Shown: piece after piece, positions 18,130 through 30,998 of the stretch
Position numbering within the stretch: position 1 is the stretch's first letter
Layout of the letters: each line of letters opens with the position of its first letter
Origin: Peptoniphilus sp. ING2-D1G
GTDB taxonomy: Bacteria > Bacillota > Clostridia > Tissierellales > Peptoniphilaceae
Direction of reading: 5' to 3'
DNA length: 64,000 bases
Assembly (NCBI GenBank): GCA_000952975.1
Contig: LM997412.1
Coordinates: forward strand, 868,001 to 932,000
The notes under the pieces: model-generated
Databases searched by the model: none
What the model was told of the DNA's origin: nothing
What the model saw: the letters and a program-made list of their open reading frames with translations, nothing else
Made by a program: the position numbers and the translations under genes

Positions 18130-18206
18130 TGGTGTACCGTAGAGGATTCGAACCCCCGACCTTCTGGTCCGTAGCCAGACGCTCTATCCAGCTGAGCTAA
18201 CGGTAC
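18130..18206 (-). tRNA. tRNA-Arg (anticodon ACG)
   Basis: A 77-base cloverleaf with acceptor GTACCGT/ACGGTAC, anticodon loop CTACGGA, GGTTCGAATCC T arm and encoded CCA. Last gene of the cluster, touching the terminator. It should read CGN codons after A34-to-inosine editing. Confidence 0.95.
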
Positions 18207-18263
18207 TTATAATTGCAAAAAAGACCTATAGATAATAATTTCAGGTCCCTTCGCGAATAATAA

Positions 18264-18340
18264 TGGTGCACCTAGGAGGATTCGAACCCCCGGCACACGG
18301 ATTAGAAGTCCGTTGCTCTATCCAACTGAGCTATAGGTGC
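18264..18340 (-). tRNA. tRNA-Arg (anticodon TCT)
   Basis: A 77-base cloverleaf with acceptor GCACCTA/TAGGTGC, anticodon loop CTTCTAA, and encoded CCA. It reads AGA/AGG, the preferred Arg codons in this AT-rich genome. Confidence 0.95.
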
Positions 18341-18349
18341 CAGTTTTTA

Positions 18350-18424
18350 TGGAGCGGAAGACGAGATTCGAACTCGCGACCCTCGCCTTGGCAAGGCGAT
18401 GCTCTACCACTGAGCCACTTCCGC
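18350..18424 (-). tRNA. tRNA-Gly (anticodon GCC)
   Basis: A 75-base cloverleaf with acceptor GCGGAAG/CTTCCGC, anticodon loop TTGCCAA, and encoded CCA. Confidence 0.95.
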
Positions 18425-18460
18425 AAATTTATTTAATATTTAGAATTATACTATGTTATC

Positions 18461-18546
18461 TGGTGGAGGAGAGTGGATTTGAACCACTGAAAGCTTAGCT
18501 AACGGATTTACAGTCCGTCCCCTTTGGCCGACTCGGGAACTCCTCC
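18461..18546 (-). tRNA. tRNA-Tyr (anticodon GTA)
   Basis: An 86-base class II tRNA with a long variable arm, acceptor GGAGGAG/CTCCTCC, anticodon loop CTGTAAA, and encoded CCA. Confidence 0.95.
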
Positions 18547-18565
18547 TCACCTTTTTTCTTTTTCT

Positions 18566-18641
<76 letters not shown>

Positions 18642-18642
18642 T

Positions 18643-18719
18643 TGGCGACCTGGATCGGGCTCGAACCGACGACCTCCAGCGTGACAGGCTGGCATTCTAA
18701 CCATCTGAACTACCAGGCC
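18643..18719 (-). tRNA. tRNA-Asp (anticodon GTC)
   Basis: A 77-base cloverleaf with acceptor GGCCTGG/CCAGGTC, discriminator G, anticodon loop CTGTCAC, and encoded CCA. Confidence 0.95.
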
Positions 18720-18739
18720 GCATTTGTCCTTTTTTTATA

Positions 18740-18815
18740 TGGTGGGCACAATAGGGCTCGAACCTATGACCCCCTGCTTGTAAGGCAGATGCTCTCCCAA
18801 CTGAGCTATGCGCCC
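18740..18815 (-). tRNA. tRNA-Val (anticodon TAC)
   Basis: A 76-base cloverleaf with acceptor GGGCGCA/TGTGCCC, anticodon loop CTTACAA, and encoded CCA. Confidence 0.95.
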
Positions 18816-18837
18816 ATATCTTTCTATTTTTTTCTTT

Positions 18838-18912
18838 TGGTGACCCTGCCGGGAATCGAACCCGGGATACCACCGTGAAAGGGTGGTGTCTTAACCGCTT
18901 GACCACAGGGCC
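18838..18912 (-). tRNA. tRNA-Glu (anticodon TTC)
   Basis: A 75-base cloverleaf with acceptor GGCCCTG/CAGGGTC, anticodon loop CTTTCAC, and encoded CCA. Confidence 0.95.
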
Positions 18913-18918
18913 GTCTTT

Positions 18919-18995
18919 TGGTAGCGGCGAACAGATTTGAACTGCTGACACTGCGGGTATGAACCGCATGCTCTAGCCAACTGAGCTACGCCGCC
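18919..18995 (-). tRNA. Elongator tRNA-Met (anticodon CAT)
   Basis: A 77-base cloverleaf with acceptor GGCGGCG/CGCCGCT, anticodon loop TTCATAC, and encoded CCA. The paired first base and absence of the three-G/three-C initiator anticodon stem mark it as elongator. A CAU-Ile (lysidine) tRNA is a less likely alternative. Confidence 0.88.
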
Positions 18996-19021
18996 ACGTT
19001 TTCTTTACATAGCTCTTTTTT

Positions 19022-19098
<77 letters not shown>

Positions 19099-19118
19099 TC
19101 ATCTCTTCCTTGCTCTTT

Positions 19119-19207
19119 TGGTGCCGAGGACCGGAATCGAACCGGTACGATGTTTTACCATCGCAGGATTTTAAGTCCTGTGCGTCTGCCTGTTCCGCCA
19201 CCCCGGC
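19119..19207 (-). tRNA. tRNA-Leu (anticodon TAA)
   Basis: An 89-base class II tRNA with acceptor GCCGGGG, anticodon loop CTTAAAA, a long variable arm, and encoded CCA. It reads UUA/UUG, the main Leu codons here. Confidence 0.95.
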
Positions 19208-19211
19208 ATTC

Positions 19212-19286
19212 TGGCTCTCAGGGTGGGACTCGAACCCACAACCTACCGGTTAACAGCCGGTTGCTCCACCATTGAGCTACCTAAGA
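19212..19286 (-). tRNA. tRNA-Asn (anticodon GTT)
   Basis: A 75-base cloverleaf with acceptor TCTTAGG/CCTGAGA, anticodon loop CTGTTAA, discriminator G and encoded CCA. First tRNA after 5S rRNA. Confidence 0.95.
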
Positions 19287-19293
19287 TTATTTT

Positions 19294-19315
19294 CCCGCTT
19301 CTTGCGGGTTTTTTT
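19294..19315 (+). terminator. Terminator-like hairpin oriented against the rRNA operon
   Basis: CCCGC-TTCTT-GCGGG followed by seven T on the plus strand, between tRNA-Asn and 5S. On the transcribed minus strand it is only a hairpin without a T tail. It may stop antisense transcription or be a processing element. Confidence 0.45.
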
Positions 19316-19317
19316 AA

Positions 19318-19432
19318 TCCGGCGATACTTACTCTCCCAGGCCGTCTCCGGCCAAGTACCATCAGCGCTGTTGAGGCTTAACTTCTGTGTTCGGTATGGG
19401 TACAGGTGTGTCCCTCTTGCTTTTGTCACCGA
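19318..19432 (-). rRNA. rrf: 5S ribosomal RNA
   Basis: About 115 bases with the conserved block CCCATACCGAACACAGAAG and closing ends GGTGAC.../...GTATCGCC on the minus strand. It begins 23 bases after the 23S 3' end. End points are approximate. Confidence 0.93.
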
Positions 19433-19455
19433 ATTTTCAACTACAAATCTTTTTT

Positions 19456-22311
<2,856 letters not shown>

Positions 22312-22446
22312 TTTGTTATTTTTTTAATAACTTCCAATGAAATTGTCTTTGCTTATTGTTGTTTTGTCTTCTTTTTTGTTCTTTTTAAGTTTAGACTTCT
22401 TTCTTTTTTTCGATTTGTAGTTGTCATGGTTCTTTTGACTTTCGTC

Positions 22447-22522
22447 TGGTGGAGATGAGGAGAGTCGAACTCCTGACCCCCTGCTTGCAAGGCAGGTGCT
22501 CTCCCATCTGAGCTACACCCCC
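22447..22522 (-). tRNA. tRNA-Ala (anticodon TGC) in the 16S-23S spacer
   Basis: A 76-base cloverleaf with acceptor GGGGGTG/CATCTCC, anticodon loop CTTGCAA, and encoded CCA. It is the only tRNA in the spacer; the frequent companion tRNA-Ile is absent. Confidence 0.95.
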
Positions 22523-22555
22523 TTATAATTAATAGTATAAGGTCACACGGTTTTT

Positions 22556-24091
<1,536 letters not shown>

Positions 24092-24211
24092 TATCTTTGT
24101 TTGCCTGCTTCAAGTTTCTACTGACTTTCCGCTTTTTTGCTTTGCTTGTGTGTTTCCTTATACTATTTAATTATCTTGGTTCTGTTACTTCTTTTTTGAA
24201 GTAGCTTGTCT

Positions 24212-24241
24212 ATTATATATTGTCTTTTTGACTCATGTCAA
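24212..24241 (-). promoter_or_regulatory. rRNA operon promoter P2
   Basis: TTGACA (24236-24241) and TATAAT (24212-24217) on the minus strand, 18-base spacer. Both hexamers are perfect. Confidence 0.75.
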
Positions 24242-24307
24242 GTGATTTTTAAAGTTTGACCGCAAAATAAAAATATATAATAATATATCAGCTTAACTGA
24301 CTTATTT

Positions 24308-24336
24308 ATATTACCATATTCAGATTTTTGCGTCAA
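24308..24336 (-). promoter_or_regulatory. rRNA operon promoter P1
   Basis: TTGACG (24331-24336) and TAATAT (24308-24313) on the minus strand, 17-base spacer, about 95 bases upstream of P2. Tandem promoters are usual for rrn operons. Confidence 0.6.
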
Positions 24337-24385
24337 GTTGGTTTTACATTTTAAGTTAATAATTAGAATGTATTTTACTTTAATT

Positions 24386-25489
24386 TTAATTCTCTATTAA
24401 GGCTTTAAGTTCATCGCTCGGATTTATCTTATAAGCCTTTCTAAAATATTCTTTATATTCTTCTTCGTTTTGATTGTAGAGGAGAATTCCCAGGTTGTAA
24501 TTTAGTAAATAACTCTCACTCATATAGGATAATCCTTTTTTATATGTTTCTATAGCTCCTTTGATATCTAAGTTTTTAAGTTGACATAGTGCTTTTTGAT
24601 TGTAAAATCTGTCATCGTTTTCATCGTAATATATGGCCTTTTCTATGTTTTCCATCGCCTTGTCCATAATATCTAAGTTATACTCATTTAAACTCAACAG
24701 GTAGTGCAGCTCACCTTTGTTGGGATATAAATTTGATACTTTTTTTAAAAACTCATAGGCTTTATCAAATTTGCCATAGGCCAGGTATGTCTTTGCAGAT
24801 TCGATATCAGCATAGTCTTCAAGTTCTTTTAAGCTTTCTCTAACTTCTTCCTTGAGTTCTTGTTCATCTTCTGAGTATAATTCCATAAATTTTTCAAAAT
24901 ATAATTTTGATTTTATGAATTGTTGCATGTTTCTGTAAATAAATCCCAACCTGTAATATGCGAGAGAAAACTCTTCATCTTTTTGTAAAATTTCTTCGTA
25001 TATTTTTGTGATTTCATTTAAAAAACCTCTTTGTTCTTCCTCGTTCATTTTTGTATAGTTCTCATTATAAATGCTCTCCATTACATTGGCTCTCTTAAAT
25101 TCCAATTCATTGTCCTGTTCCATAAAATTTTTGTAGAAATTTAAATAAATATAAGCATCTATAAAACTTTTTGCTTTGATCGCTTTATAACTCATATAGG
25201 AAATAAGTTTTTTCTCATCTTTTATCGTGTGCTTTAATATCTCTAAATATTTTTCTTTATCTTTGAAATTTTTATCAATTCCTAATAAATAAATTATTGC
25301 GTGATTTATTTTGTCCAAGCTTATTTTTTCGTCGACTTCTTTAAGTTTTATAGATTTAATCAAATTATTGAATATTATGGGCAGAGGTGTGTTTTTTTCA
25401 ATGGTTATATCTTTTATTTTTACATCGTTTTTTAACTCTATAAAGACCACATTTTTTAATCGTTTAGTCATTTCTTCTTGTAATTGCAT
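24386..25489 (-). CDS. TPR-repeat protein of unknown function
   Basis: A 367-residue, Lys/Glu/Tyr-rich, probably cytosolic protein. From about residue 165 it contains several tetratricopeptide-like helical repeats (SLAYYRLGFIYRNMQQFIKSKLYFEKF, KTYLAYGKFDKAYEFLKKV, MENIEKAIYYDENDDRFYNQKALCQL, SYLLNYNLGILLYNQ). The first 160 residues are not recognised. It has no signal peptide or enzyme motif. It starts on the stop of the upstream membrane-protein gene (TAATG overlap), so the two are co-translated and probably act together. A scaffold role is inferred. Confidence 0.7.
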   Translation of the reverse strand: MQLQEEMTKRLKNVVFIELKNDVKIKDITIEKNTPLPIIFNNLIKSIKLKEVDEKISLDKINHAIIYLLGIDKNFKDKEKYLEILKHTIKDEKKLISYMSYKAIKAKSFIDAYIYLNFYKNFMEQDNELEFKRANVMESIYNENYTKMNEEEQRGFLNEITKIYEEILQKDEEFSLAYYRLGFIYRNMQQFIKSKLYFEKFMELYSEDEQELKEEVRESLKELEDYADIESAKTYLAYGKFDKAYEFLKKVSNLYPNKGELHYLLSLNEYNLDIMDKAMENIEKAIYYDENDDRFYNQKALCQLKNLDIKGAIETYKKGLSYMSESYLLNYNLGILLYNQNEEEYKEYFRKAYKINPSDELKALIEN

Positions 25490-26235
25490 TAAAATTCCCC
25501 CATATATTTTCTTTTTCTCATAGTACTACTACTTAAAATAGTAAAAAGAGATCCTCTAAACAATACATATACAGCTGTTATCACTTGAATTAACAAAATT
25601 CTAAGTATTGAATCTATAGAGCTGTTTGCCATTTCAAAGATTCCTACTTCAATGCCCGTAAGTGAACTTATAAAATTATTGCTAAATTGAAATATCGTAT
25701 ATCCGACAGTCTGTGTTAAAAGTGAAACTACCAAAATATACGCTAAAACAGATATGCTCCAATGTATGAAATTTTCACTCATAAAACTAATTGTATATGT
25801 GTATGCATCTACATAAGACTTCCCTTTTATATAAATGCTTTCACTTATGGCATTTAAAAGAAAATAAATAATCACTGCTATTGCAATTTGCATAGGTAAT
25901 GGGCGTGTCAAAAATTTAATTATCATCATCACAAAATAAACAGAATAAATAGTAAAAAAATTTTTAGTGAAAGATGATTTGAAACTTCTAAAGGATATTC
26001 TATTGTAAAAGTTTAAATCCGAAAGTAGCTCAAAATAACTGGATAAAATCAAGGAATAAATTATCGGAACAATAAATCCGCTCCCCGGAATACCCAGGTA
26101 TCCTATTATTATATGGGATGTATTTAACGCTACGCTATAAAGTAACGGAATTATTAAAAACACCGGATTTCCCGATAATTTTTTAATCGTAATTTTTAAA
26201 GTTTTTTTATAAACTGCCAATATATCTTCTATCAT
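25489..26235 (-). CDS. Multi-pass membrane protein of unknown function
   Basis: A 248-residue hydrophobic protein with about six membrane segments: PVFLIIPLLYSVAL, GFIVPIIYSLILSSY, FTIYSVYFVMMIIKFL, IAIAVIIYFLLNAI, WSISVLAYILVVSLL, and a C-terminal helix (ILLIQVITAVYVLF). It ends in a basic tail (STMRKRKYMG). I see no transporter signature. A good ribosome site (AGGGAGTG) and a TATAAT at 26256-26261 precede it. Coupled to the TPR gene. It is divergent from the phosphodiester glycosidase gene. Confidence 0.7.
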   Translation of the reverse strand: MIEDILAVYKKTLKITIKKLSGNPVFLIIPLLYSVALNTSHIIIGYLGIPGSGFIVPIIYSLILSSYFELLSDLNFYNRISFRSFKSSFTKNFFTIYSVYFVMMIIKFLTRPLPMQIAIAVIIYFLLNAISESIYIKGKSYVDAYTYTISFMSENFIHWSISVLAYILVVSLLTQTVGYTIFQFSNNFISSLTGIEVGIFEMANSSIDSILRILLIQVITAVYVLFRGSLFTILSSSTMRKRKYMGEF

Positions 26236-26269
26236 TTATATCACTCCCTTTTTATATTATACAAATTTA

Positions 26270-26298
26270 TTGAGAAAATGCGAATTAAACATTATACT
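26270..26298 (+). promoter_or_regulatory. Promoter of the phosphodiester glycosidase-like gene
   Basis: TTGAGA (26270-26275) and TATACT (26293-26298), 17-base spacer, 23 bases before the start codon. Confidence 0.6.
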
Positions 26299-26321
26299 AT
26301 AGTAATGAAAGGAAGGTTATT

Positions 26322-28415
26322 ATGAAAAAATTTATCGATAAACTTTTTCTTTTAATGACTATTGCAATTTTATCAAATGTTTTTTTCAACTTTAATATAT
26401 TTGCAAACGAGTTGTTGATTGAAGAAGAAATCGCTCCAGGTGTTTTTAGGCAGGAATATAATGTTAATTATGCAGATAAAAATACAAGAGTAAACTTGAT
26501 AAAGATTGATTTAAACAATCCCTATGTTGAAATTTCAGTTGTTGCAGGATCAGGCAAGTACACAAACAAGGCTACTGTAAGTGAAATGGCGAAAAGAACT
26601 GATGCTACAGCGCTTGTTAACGGCGATTTTTTCAATACGCTTTTACAGGGTTCTCCTGAAGGCCCATCCATTGTAGATGGAAAACTTCAAACCTCCCCCG
26701 TTGAATATATAGGATTGTATTCTTTGGGGATAACTGATGATAATACCGCATCTATCGAAGAAATAGACTTCAGCGGAACTGTAACGGCAAAAAACGGCAA
26801 CAGTTTTAAACTGGACAGTTTAAACAAATCTTATTATTGGTATGAACCCACAGGCGAATATTCACATCAGGATAAATTAAATTTATACAATGATTTTTGG
26901 GCTTCTAAATCCAGAGGAGATAAGAAAAACAGTGAAGTATTAGTGTCCGCAAATGGGATAGTTGAACAAATAAGCGAAGGAAAAAATTTTGATTTTCCTG
27001 TTCCTGATGGCAAATTCATAATTCAGGCAGATGGTAAAGGTTATGAATTCATAAAAAACAACATAAATCTCGGAGACCAAATATCAATTAATTACAATAT
27101 CACGCCTAACAAAAATTATAAATTCTTAATTGGAGGCCATGCTCTTTTGGTGGACAACTCAGCAGCTGTAGAATACACAAAGGACATAAATGTTTTAGGT
27201 GGAGTCAGAGCAAGAACTGCAGCCGGTATCTCAGCAGATGGCAAGACACTGTTCATAGTAAGTGCTGAAGGAAAAACTAAGCGAAGTGCGGGGTTGTCTC
27301 TTGGAAATTTGTCCGATTTTATGGTCCAAATGGGAGTTTACAGAGCAGTTAACCTGGATGGTGGCGGATCCACTACAATGGTTCTTAAAGAACTTGGTGA
27401 TTTTGACAGAACAAGAGTTATAAATCCTGAAAAAAACGCAGCTGAAAGAAAAGTCGTAAACGGAATAGGCATTTACAACAAAGCCCCTGATTCAAACAAC
27501 ATGATCGGTGTAAAAATAGATGGACCTTCAACATTGTTAGTTGGCCAAAGTGGTGAATATAAATTAAAAAGCGCGTGGAATGAATTTTTAAAACCTTTGA
27601 GTATTGATAATATAAACTATTCTCTGTCAAGCTCAAATGAAAACTTAGGCATATTCAGCGGAAATTATTACTTGCCTCTTAAAGAGGGAACTACTGACAT
27701 TGTTCTTACAACGGACAGTGGCATTACAGGCATAAAAAAAGTAAATGTTGTCGGTTTTGATAAGATAAAAGACCTGAAAATAAGTTTGGATTCTATAAAA
27801 GTTTCTGACGGTTCAGTGATATTTCCGACTACTACCGCTGTACTTGAAAATAAAGAAGAATGCATATTAAGCCCAAAAGTGCTGAAATATGAAATAGATA
27901 ACTTCGATTATAATATTGATGAAAACGGAAATATCATAATCAATTCTCTCAACTCAAATAAATCTGCAACATTAAAAATCACAGCAGGAGAAAAATCAAA
28001 AACAATAAAGCTCTATGATGCCAATGCAAATATTATAAAAATGAAAATAAACGAAACAAAATACAATATAAATGACGAAGTTTTTGAAATGGATACAAAA
28101 CCGTTCATTAAGGATGATAGAACTCTTGTACCTGTAAGATTTATAGTGGAAGCTCTTAAGGGTGAGGTCAATTACGACGAAGAAAATAGAATTGTAAATA
28201 TGGTTTATAATGGAAAAATCATAATCATACCTATTGATGACAATAAAATTGTAGTAAATGACGAAGTGATAATTATGGACACAACCGCTATAATAAAAGA
28301 CTCCAGAACCTTTATCCCCATACGTTTTGTAGCTGAGTCCATAGGCATGATCGTTGATTATGACGATTTAACAAGAGAAGTGACCCTTATTGAAGATAAT
28401 ATTAATGTAGAATAA
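26322..28415 (+). CDS. Secreted phosphodiester glycosidase-family protein with C-terminal CuAO-N domain
   Basis: A 697-residue exported protein with a strong AAGGAAGG site. Signal peptide about 1-30 (ends NIFA). Residues about 50-390 match the NAGPA/phosphodiester glycosidase fold: ALVNGDFFNT near 100, GGVRARTAAGISADGKTLFIV, and the hallmark AVNLDGGGSTTMV followed by ERKVVNGIGIYN. Residues about 395-560 look like Ig-like or BIG-type strands. About 570-697 is a CuAO-N pair (KPFIKDDRTLVPVRFI, TAIIKDSRTFIPIRFVAESIG). Relatives uncap GlcNAc-1-phosphodiester or act on exopolysaccharide/teichoic-acid linkages; the substrate here is unknown. Monocistronic, ends at a bidirectional terminator. Confidence 0.85.
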   Translation: MKKFIDKLFLLMTIAILSNVFFNFNIFANELLIEEEIAPGVFRQEYNVNYADKNTRVNLIKIDLNNPYVEISVVAGSGKYTNKATVSEMAKRTDATALVNGDFFNTLLQGSPEGPSIVDGKLQTSPVEYIGLYSLGITDDNTASIEEIDFSGTVTAKNGNSFKLDSLNKSYYWYEPTGEYSHQDKLNLYNDFWASKSRGDKKNSEVLVSANGIVEQISEGKNFDFPVPDGKFIIQADGKGYEFIKNNINLGDQISINYNITPNKNYKFLIGGHALLVDNSAAVEYTKDINVLGGVRARTAAGISADGKTLFIVSAEGKTKRSAGLSLGNLSDFMVQMGVYRAVNLDGGGSTTMVLKELGDFDRTRVINPEKNAAERKVVNGIGIYNKAPDSNNMIGVKIDGPSTLLVGQSGEYKLKSAWNEFLKPLSIDNINYSLSSSNENLGIFSGNYYLPLKEGTTDIVLTTDSGITGIKKVNVVGFDKIKDLKISLDSIKVSDGSVIFPTTTAVLENKEECILSPKVLKYEIDNFDYNIDENGNIIINSLNSNKSATLKITAGEKSKTIKLYDANANIIKMKINETKYNINDEVFEMDTKPFIKDDRTLVPVRFIVEALKGEVNYDEENRIVNMVYNGKIIIIPIDDNKIVVNDEVIIMDTTAIIKDSRTFIPIRFVAESIGMIVDYDDLTREVTLIEDNINVE

Positions 28416-28482
28416 TAAAAACTTTGTTTTACATGCTATTTCCATTTATATGTATAAAGAAATTTTTATCTGATATACTAAT

Positions 28483-28520
28483 AAAAACACGTACCATAAA
28501 ATTTTATAGTACGTGTTTTT
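28483..28520. terminator. Bidirectional terminator between convergent genes
   Basis: AAAAACACGTAC (28483-28494) pairs with GTACGTGTTTTT (28509-28520), with an inner ATAAAATTTTAT palindrome. It serves the plus-strand glycosidase gene and the minus-strand livF, whose stop codon begins at the next base. Confidence 0.85.
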
Positions 28521-29225
28521 TTATGCTCCTAAATAAGCCGCTTTTATAGACGCATCATTTATCATATCTGACGAAAGTCCTGAATTGACTATTCTACCTG
28601 TTTCCAGTACATAGGTCCTATCAGAAATAGAAAGAGCAATATTTGCATTTTGCTCAACAAGAAGAATAGTTACTCCATCTTTTTTTAGGTCTTTAATTAC
28701 ATCAAAAATTTTTTCTACAAATATTGGAGATAACCCCATGGAAGGTTCGTCCAACAAAATTAATTTCGGTTTACTCATAAGGGCTCTACCCATGGCAAGC
28801 ATTTGCTGTTCCCCGCCGGATAAAGTTCCTGCAAGTTGATTTTTTCTTTCCTTAAGAATAGGGAATCTTTCATAAATTTTTGAAATATCTTCTTCTATAT
28901 GAGATTTATCTTTGATAATAAAAGCTCCCAGTTTTAAATTATCTAAAACTGAAAGGCCCGTAAATATTCTTCTTCCTTCAGGAACTTGTGCAATTCCAAG
29001 TCTTGTGATGTTATGTGATTTTACTTTAGTAAGATCTTGATCTTCAAAACAAATAGAGCCTTCTTTAATCGGCAATAACCCGGAAATACTTTGAAGAGTA
29101 GTAGTCTTTCCTGCTCCATTAGCTCCTATAAGACTTACTATTTCTCCGTCGTTAACTTCTAAGTCAACTCCTTTTAAAGCATGTATGTTCCCATAAAAAA
29201 CATTTAAGTTTTTAACGCTTAGCAT
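28521..29225 (-). CDS. livF: Branched-chain amino-acid ABC transporter ATPase LivF
   Basis: A 234-residue ABC ATPase. Walker A is GANGAGKTTTLQSI, the signature LSGGEQQMLAMGRAL, Walker B LILLDEPSMGLSP, and the switch VEQN. The family phrase AQVPEGRRIFTGLSVLDNL identifies LivF. Last gene of the operon; two bases separate it from livG. It powers uptake of Leu/Ile/Val or related substrates. Confidence 0.93.
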   Translation of the reverse strand: MLSVKNLNVFYGNIHALKGVDLEVNDGEIVSLIGANGAGKTTTLQSISGLLPIKEGSICFEDQDLTKVKSHNITRLGIAQVPEGRRIFTGLSVLDNLKLGAFIIKDKSHIEEDISKIYERFPILKERKNQLAGTLSGGEQQMLAMGRALMSKPKLILLDEPSMGLSPIFVEKIFDVIKDLKKDGVTILLVEQNANIALSISDRTYVLETGRIVNSGLSSDMINDASIKAAYLGA

Positions 29226-29227
29226 TT

Positions 29228-30001
29228 TTATACAGCCCCCGTTCCTAAATAAGCATTTATAACCTTTTGATTATTTATTACATCGGTAGGATTTCCTTCA
29301 GCCAATATTTTACCATAATTTAAAACCATAAGTCGTTCACAAATACCCAGAACAAGTTTCATATCATGTTCAATTAATAAAATTGTTATTCCGAATTTAT
29401 CTCTTATAAGCCTGATTGTCTTCATCAATTCTTCTGTTTCTATAGGATTCATCCCTGCAGCAGGTTCATCCAATAATAATAAAGACGGTTTTGTTGCCAT
29501 AGCTCTTGCTATTTCAAGTTTCCTTTGATCGCCATAGGATAAAGAATTTGCAGAAAATTGTTTATATTTATCTAAATTAAATATACTCAAAATTTCCATC
29601 GCTCTTGTATTTATTTCATACTCTTCACTCCAATATCCTTTAGTTCTGAGCATTCCTTGAGTTATAGAATATTTCATATCCTTATTGCAAGCTATTTTCA
29701 CGTTATCAAGTACAGATAAATATCCAAAAAGACGAATATTTTGAAAGGTCCTGGCAATTCCATATTCCACAAGCTTATAAGGTTTTATCCCATTTATCCT
29801 GTTTCCGTTTAAATAAATATCGCCCTCTGTGGGAGAATATACTCCGGTAATCATATTAAAAACTGTCGTTTTCCCGGCTCCGTTAGGACCTATAAGACCT
29901 AATAATTCTTTTTGCTTTATTTCAAGATTGAAATTTGAAACAGCTTGGAGTCCTCCAAAATTGATACCGACATTTTCGCATACTAATACTGAATTACTCA
30001 A
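29228..30001 (-). CDS. livG: Branched-chain amino-acid ABC transporter ATPase LivG
   Basis: A 257-residue ABC ATPase, partner of LivF. GPNGAGKTTVFNMITG, GIARTFQNIRLF, LSYGDQRKLEIARAM (signature with LSYGD, common in LivG), LLLLDEPAAGMNP and IEHDMKLVLGICERL are diagnostic. Overlaps livM by 4 bases. Confidence 0.93.
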   Translation of the reverse strand: MSNSVLVCENVGINFGGLQAVSNFNLEIKQKELLGLIGPNGAGKTTVFNMITGVYSPTEGDIYLNGNRINGIKPYKLVEYGIARTFQNIRLFGYLSVLDNVKIACNKDMKYSITQGMLRTKGYWSEEYEINTRAMEILSIFNLDKYKQFSANSLSYGDQRKLEIARAMATKPSLLLLDEPAAGMNPIETEELMKTIRLIRDKFGITILLIEHDMKLVLGICERLMVLNYGKILAEGNPTDVINNQKVINAYLGTGAV

Positions 30002-30990
30002 GATGTTTCACCTCTCTTCTTTTTAAAAATATTATCTCCTTGTTTTGAAATTGATTTAACAAAACCTGTAAGAGAAAATTCTTTTCTTCCTAAAAGACCT
30101 TCCGGTCTGAAAATCATCATGATTATAAGGACAATAGAGTATATGATCATTCTGTAATCTGCAAATTGTCTTAAAATTTCAGGAGTTATAGTTAAAACAG
30201 TGGATGAAATTACCGCTCCTGTAAAAGAACCCATCCCGCCTAATACTACCATTACCAATATATCAAAGGACCTGTTGTAATCGAATACCTTAGCTCCAAT
30301 TACTCCAATATTGTGTGCATAAATCCCTCCTGCAACACCTGCGAAAAAAGCCGATAGCGCAAAGGCGAAGGTTTTATAATATGTTACATTAATTCCTGAG
30401 CTTTCGGCGGCAATTTCATCTTCTCTTATGGCTAAAACAGCTCTGCCATGCCTTGATGTCATTGTAGAATACATCGCAGCTACAGAAATCGCCGTAATTA
30501 TATATATGATTCCGAAATTTTGCATTTTTGAAATTCCGCTGATACCTTGAGCTCCGCCCGTAAAGTCGAAATATTCTATTAAAACCCTTATTATTTCTCC
30601 AAAGGCTAATGTTACAATTGCCAAGTAATCTCCCTTAAGTCTAAGAGCAGGAATGCCTATGCCTATACCTATGATGCAGGCAAGTGTTCCACCTAAAATT
30701 AAGCCTACTATGTATCCCGGAATACCCGGAACAAGTTCAGCTTGTGAAAACAGAGCTGCAGTATAGGCTCCAATTGACATAAACCCAGCGTGTCCAAGAG
30801 TAATTTGACCCAAGTTTCCAACAGTAATGTTAAGAGAAACAGCAAGTATTATATTGATACACGCAAGTCTAAGTACAGAAAGAAAATATTTATTCAGTAT
30901 TCCGAATTTATTTAACAAAAATAACAGTAAATATAACAGTGCAAGTAAAATAACTGTTAAAATATACATTCCACGTTTTTGTCTAGTCAT
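29998..30990 (-). CDS. livM: Branched-chain amino-acid ABC permease LivM
   Basis: A 330-residue inner-membrane permease with about nine hydrophobic segments. The LivM motifs NLGQITLGHAGFMSIGAYTAA, GIGIPALRLKGDYLAIVTLAFGEI and GRAVLAIREDEIAAES are present. The C terminus is basic and cytosolic (KKKRGETS). Follows livH by 8 bases. Confidence 0.92.
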   Translation of the reverse strand: MTRQKRGMYILTVILLALLYLLLFLLNKFGILNKYFLSVLRLACINIILAVSLNITVGNLGQITLGHAGFMSIGAYTAALFSQAELVPGIPGYIVGLILGGTLACIIGIGIGIPALRLKGDYLAIVTLAFGEIIRVLIEYFDFTGGAQGISGISKMQNFGIIYIITAISVAAMYSTMTSRHGRAVLAIREDEIAAESSGINVTYYKTFAFALSAFFAGVAGGIYAHNIGVIGAKVFDYNRSFDILVMVVLGGMGSFTGAVISSTVLTITPEILRQFADYRMIIYSIVLIIMMIFRPEGLLGRKEFSLTGFVKSISKQGDNIFKKKRGETS

Positions 30991-30998
30991 ATTCTCAC

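Larger units (their letters stand above)
24092..24385 (-). other. rRNA leader and promoter region
   Basis: A gene-free stretch between 16S and the TPR gene. It holds tandem promoters P1 (24308-24336) and P2 (24212-24241), and a small hairpin in the leader (GCTACTTC/GAAGTAAC arms near 24186-24205). I see no other RNA gene in it. Confidence 0.7.

Noticed and set aside
18223-18247. Hairpin with T run between the two tRNA-Arg genes
   Set aside because: Only five pairs (GACCT/AGGTC) with a long loop; too weak to call a terminator.
24254-24290. Plus-strand TTGACC...TAATAA promoter-like pair
   Set aside because: It would drive transcription antisense to the TPR gene; the region is AT-rich and the match is probably chance.
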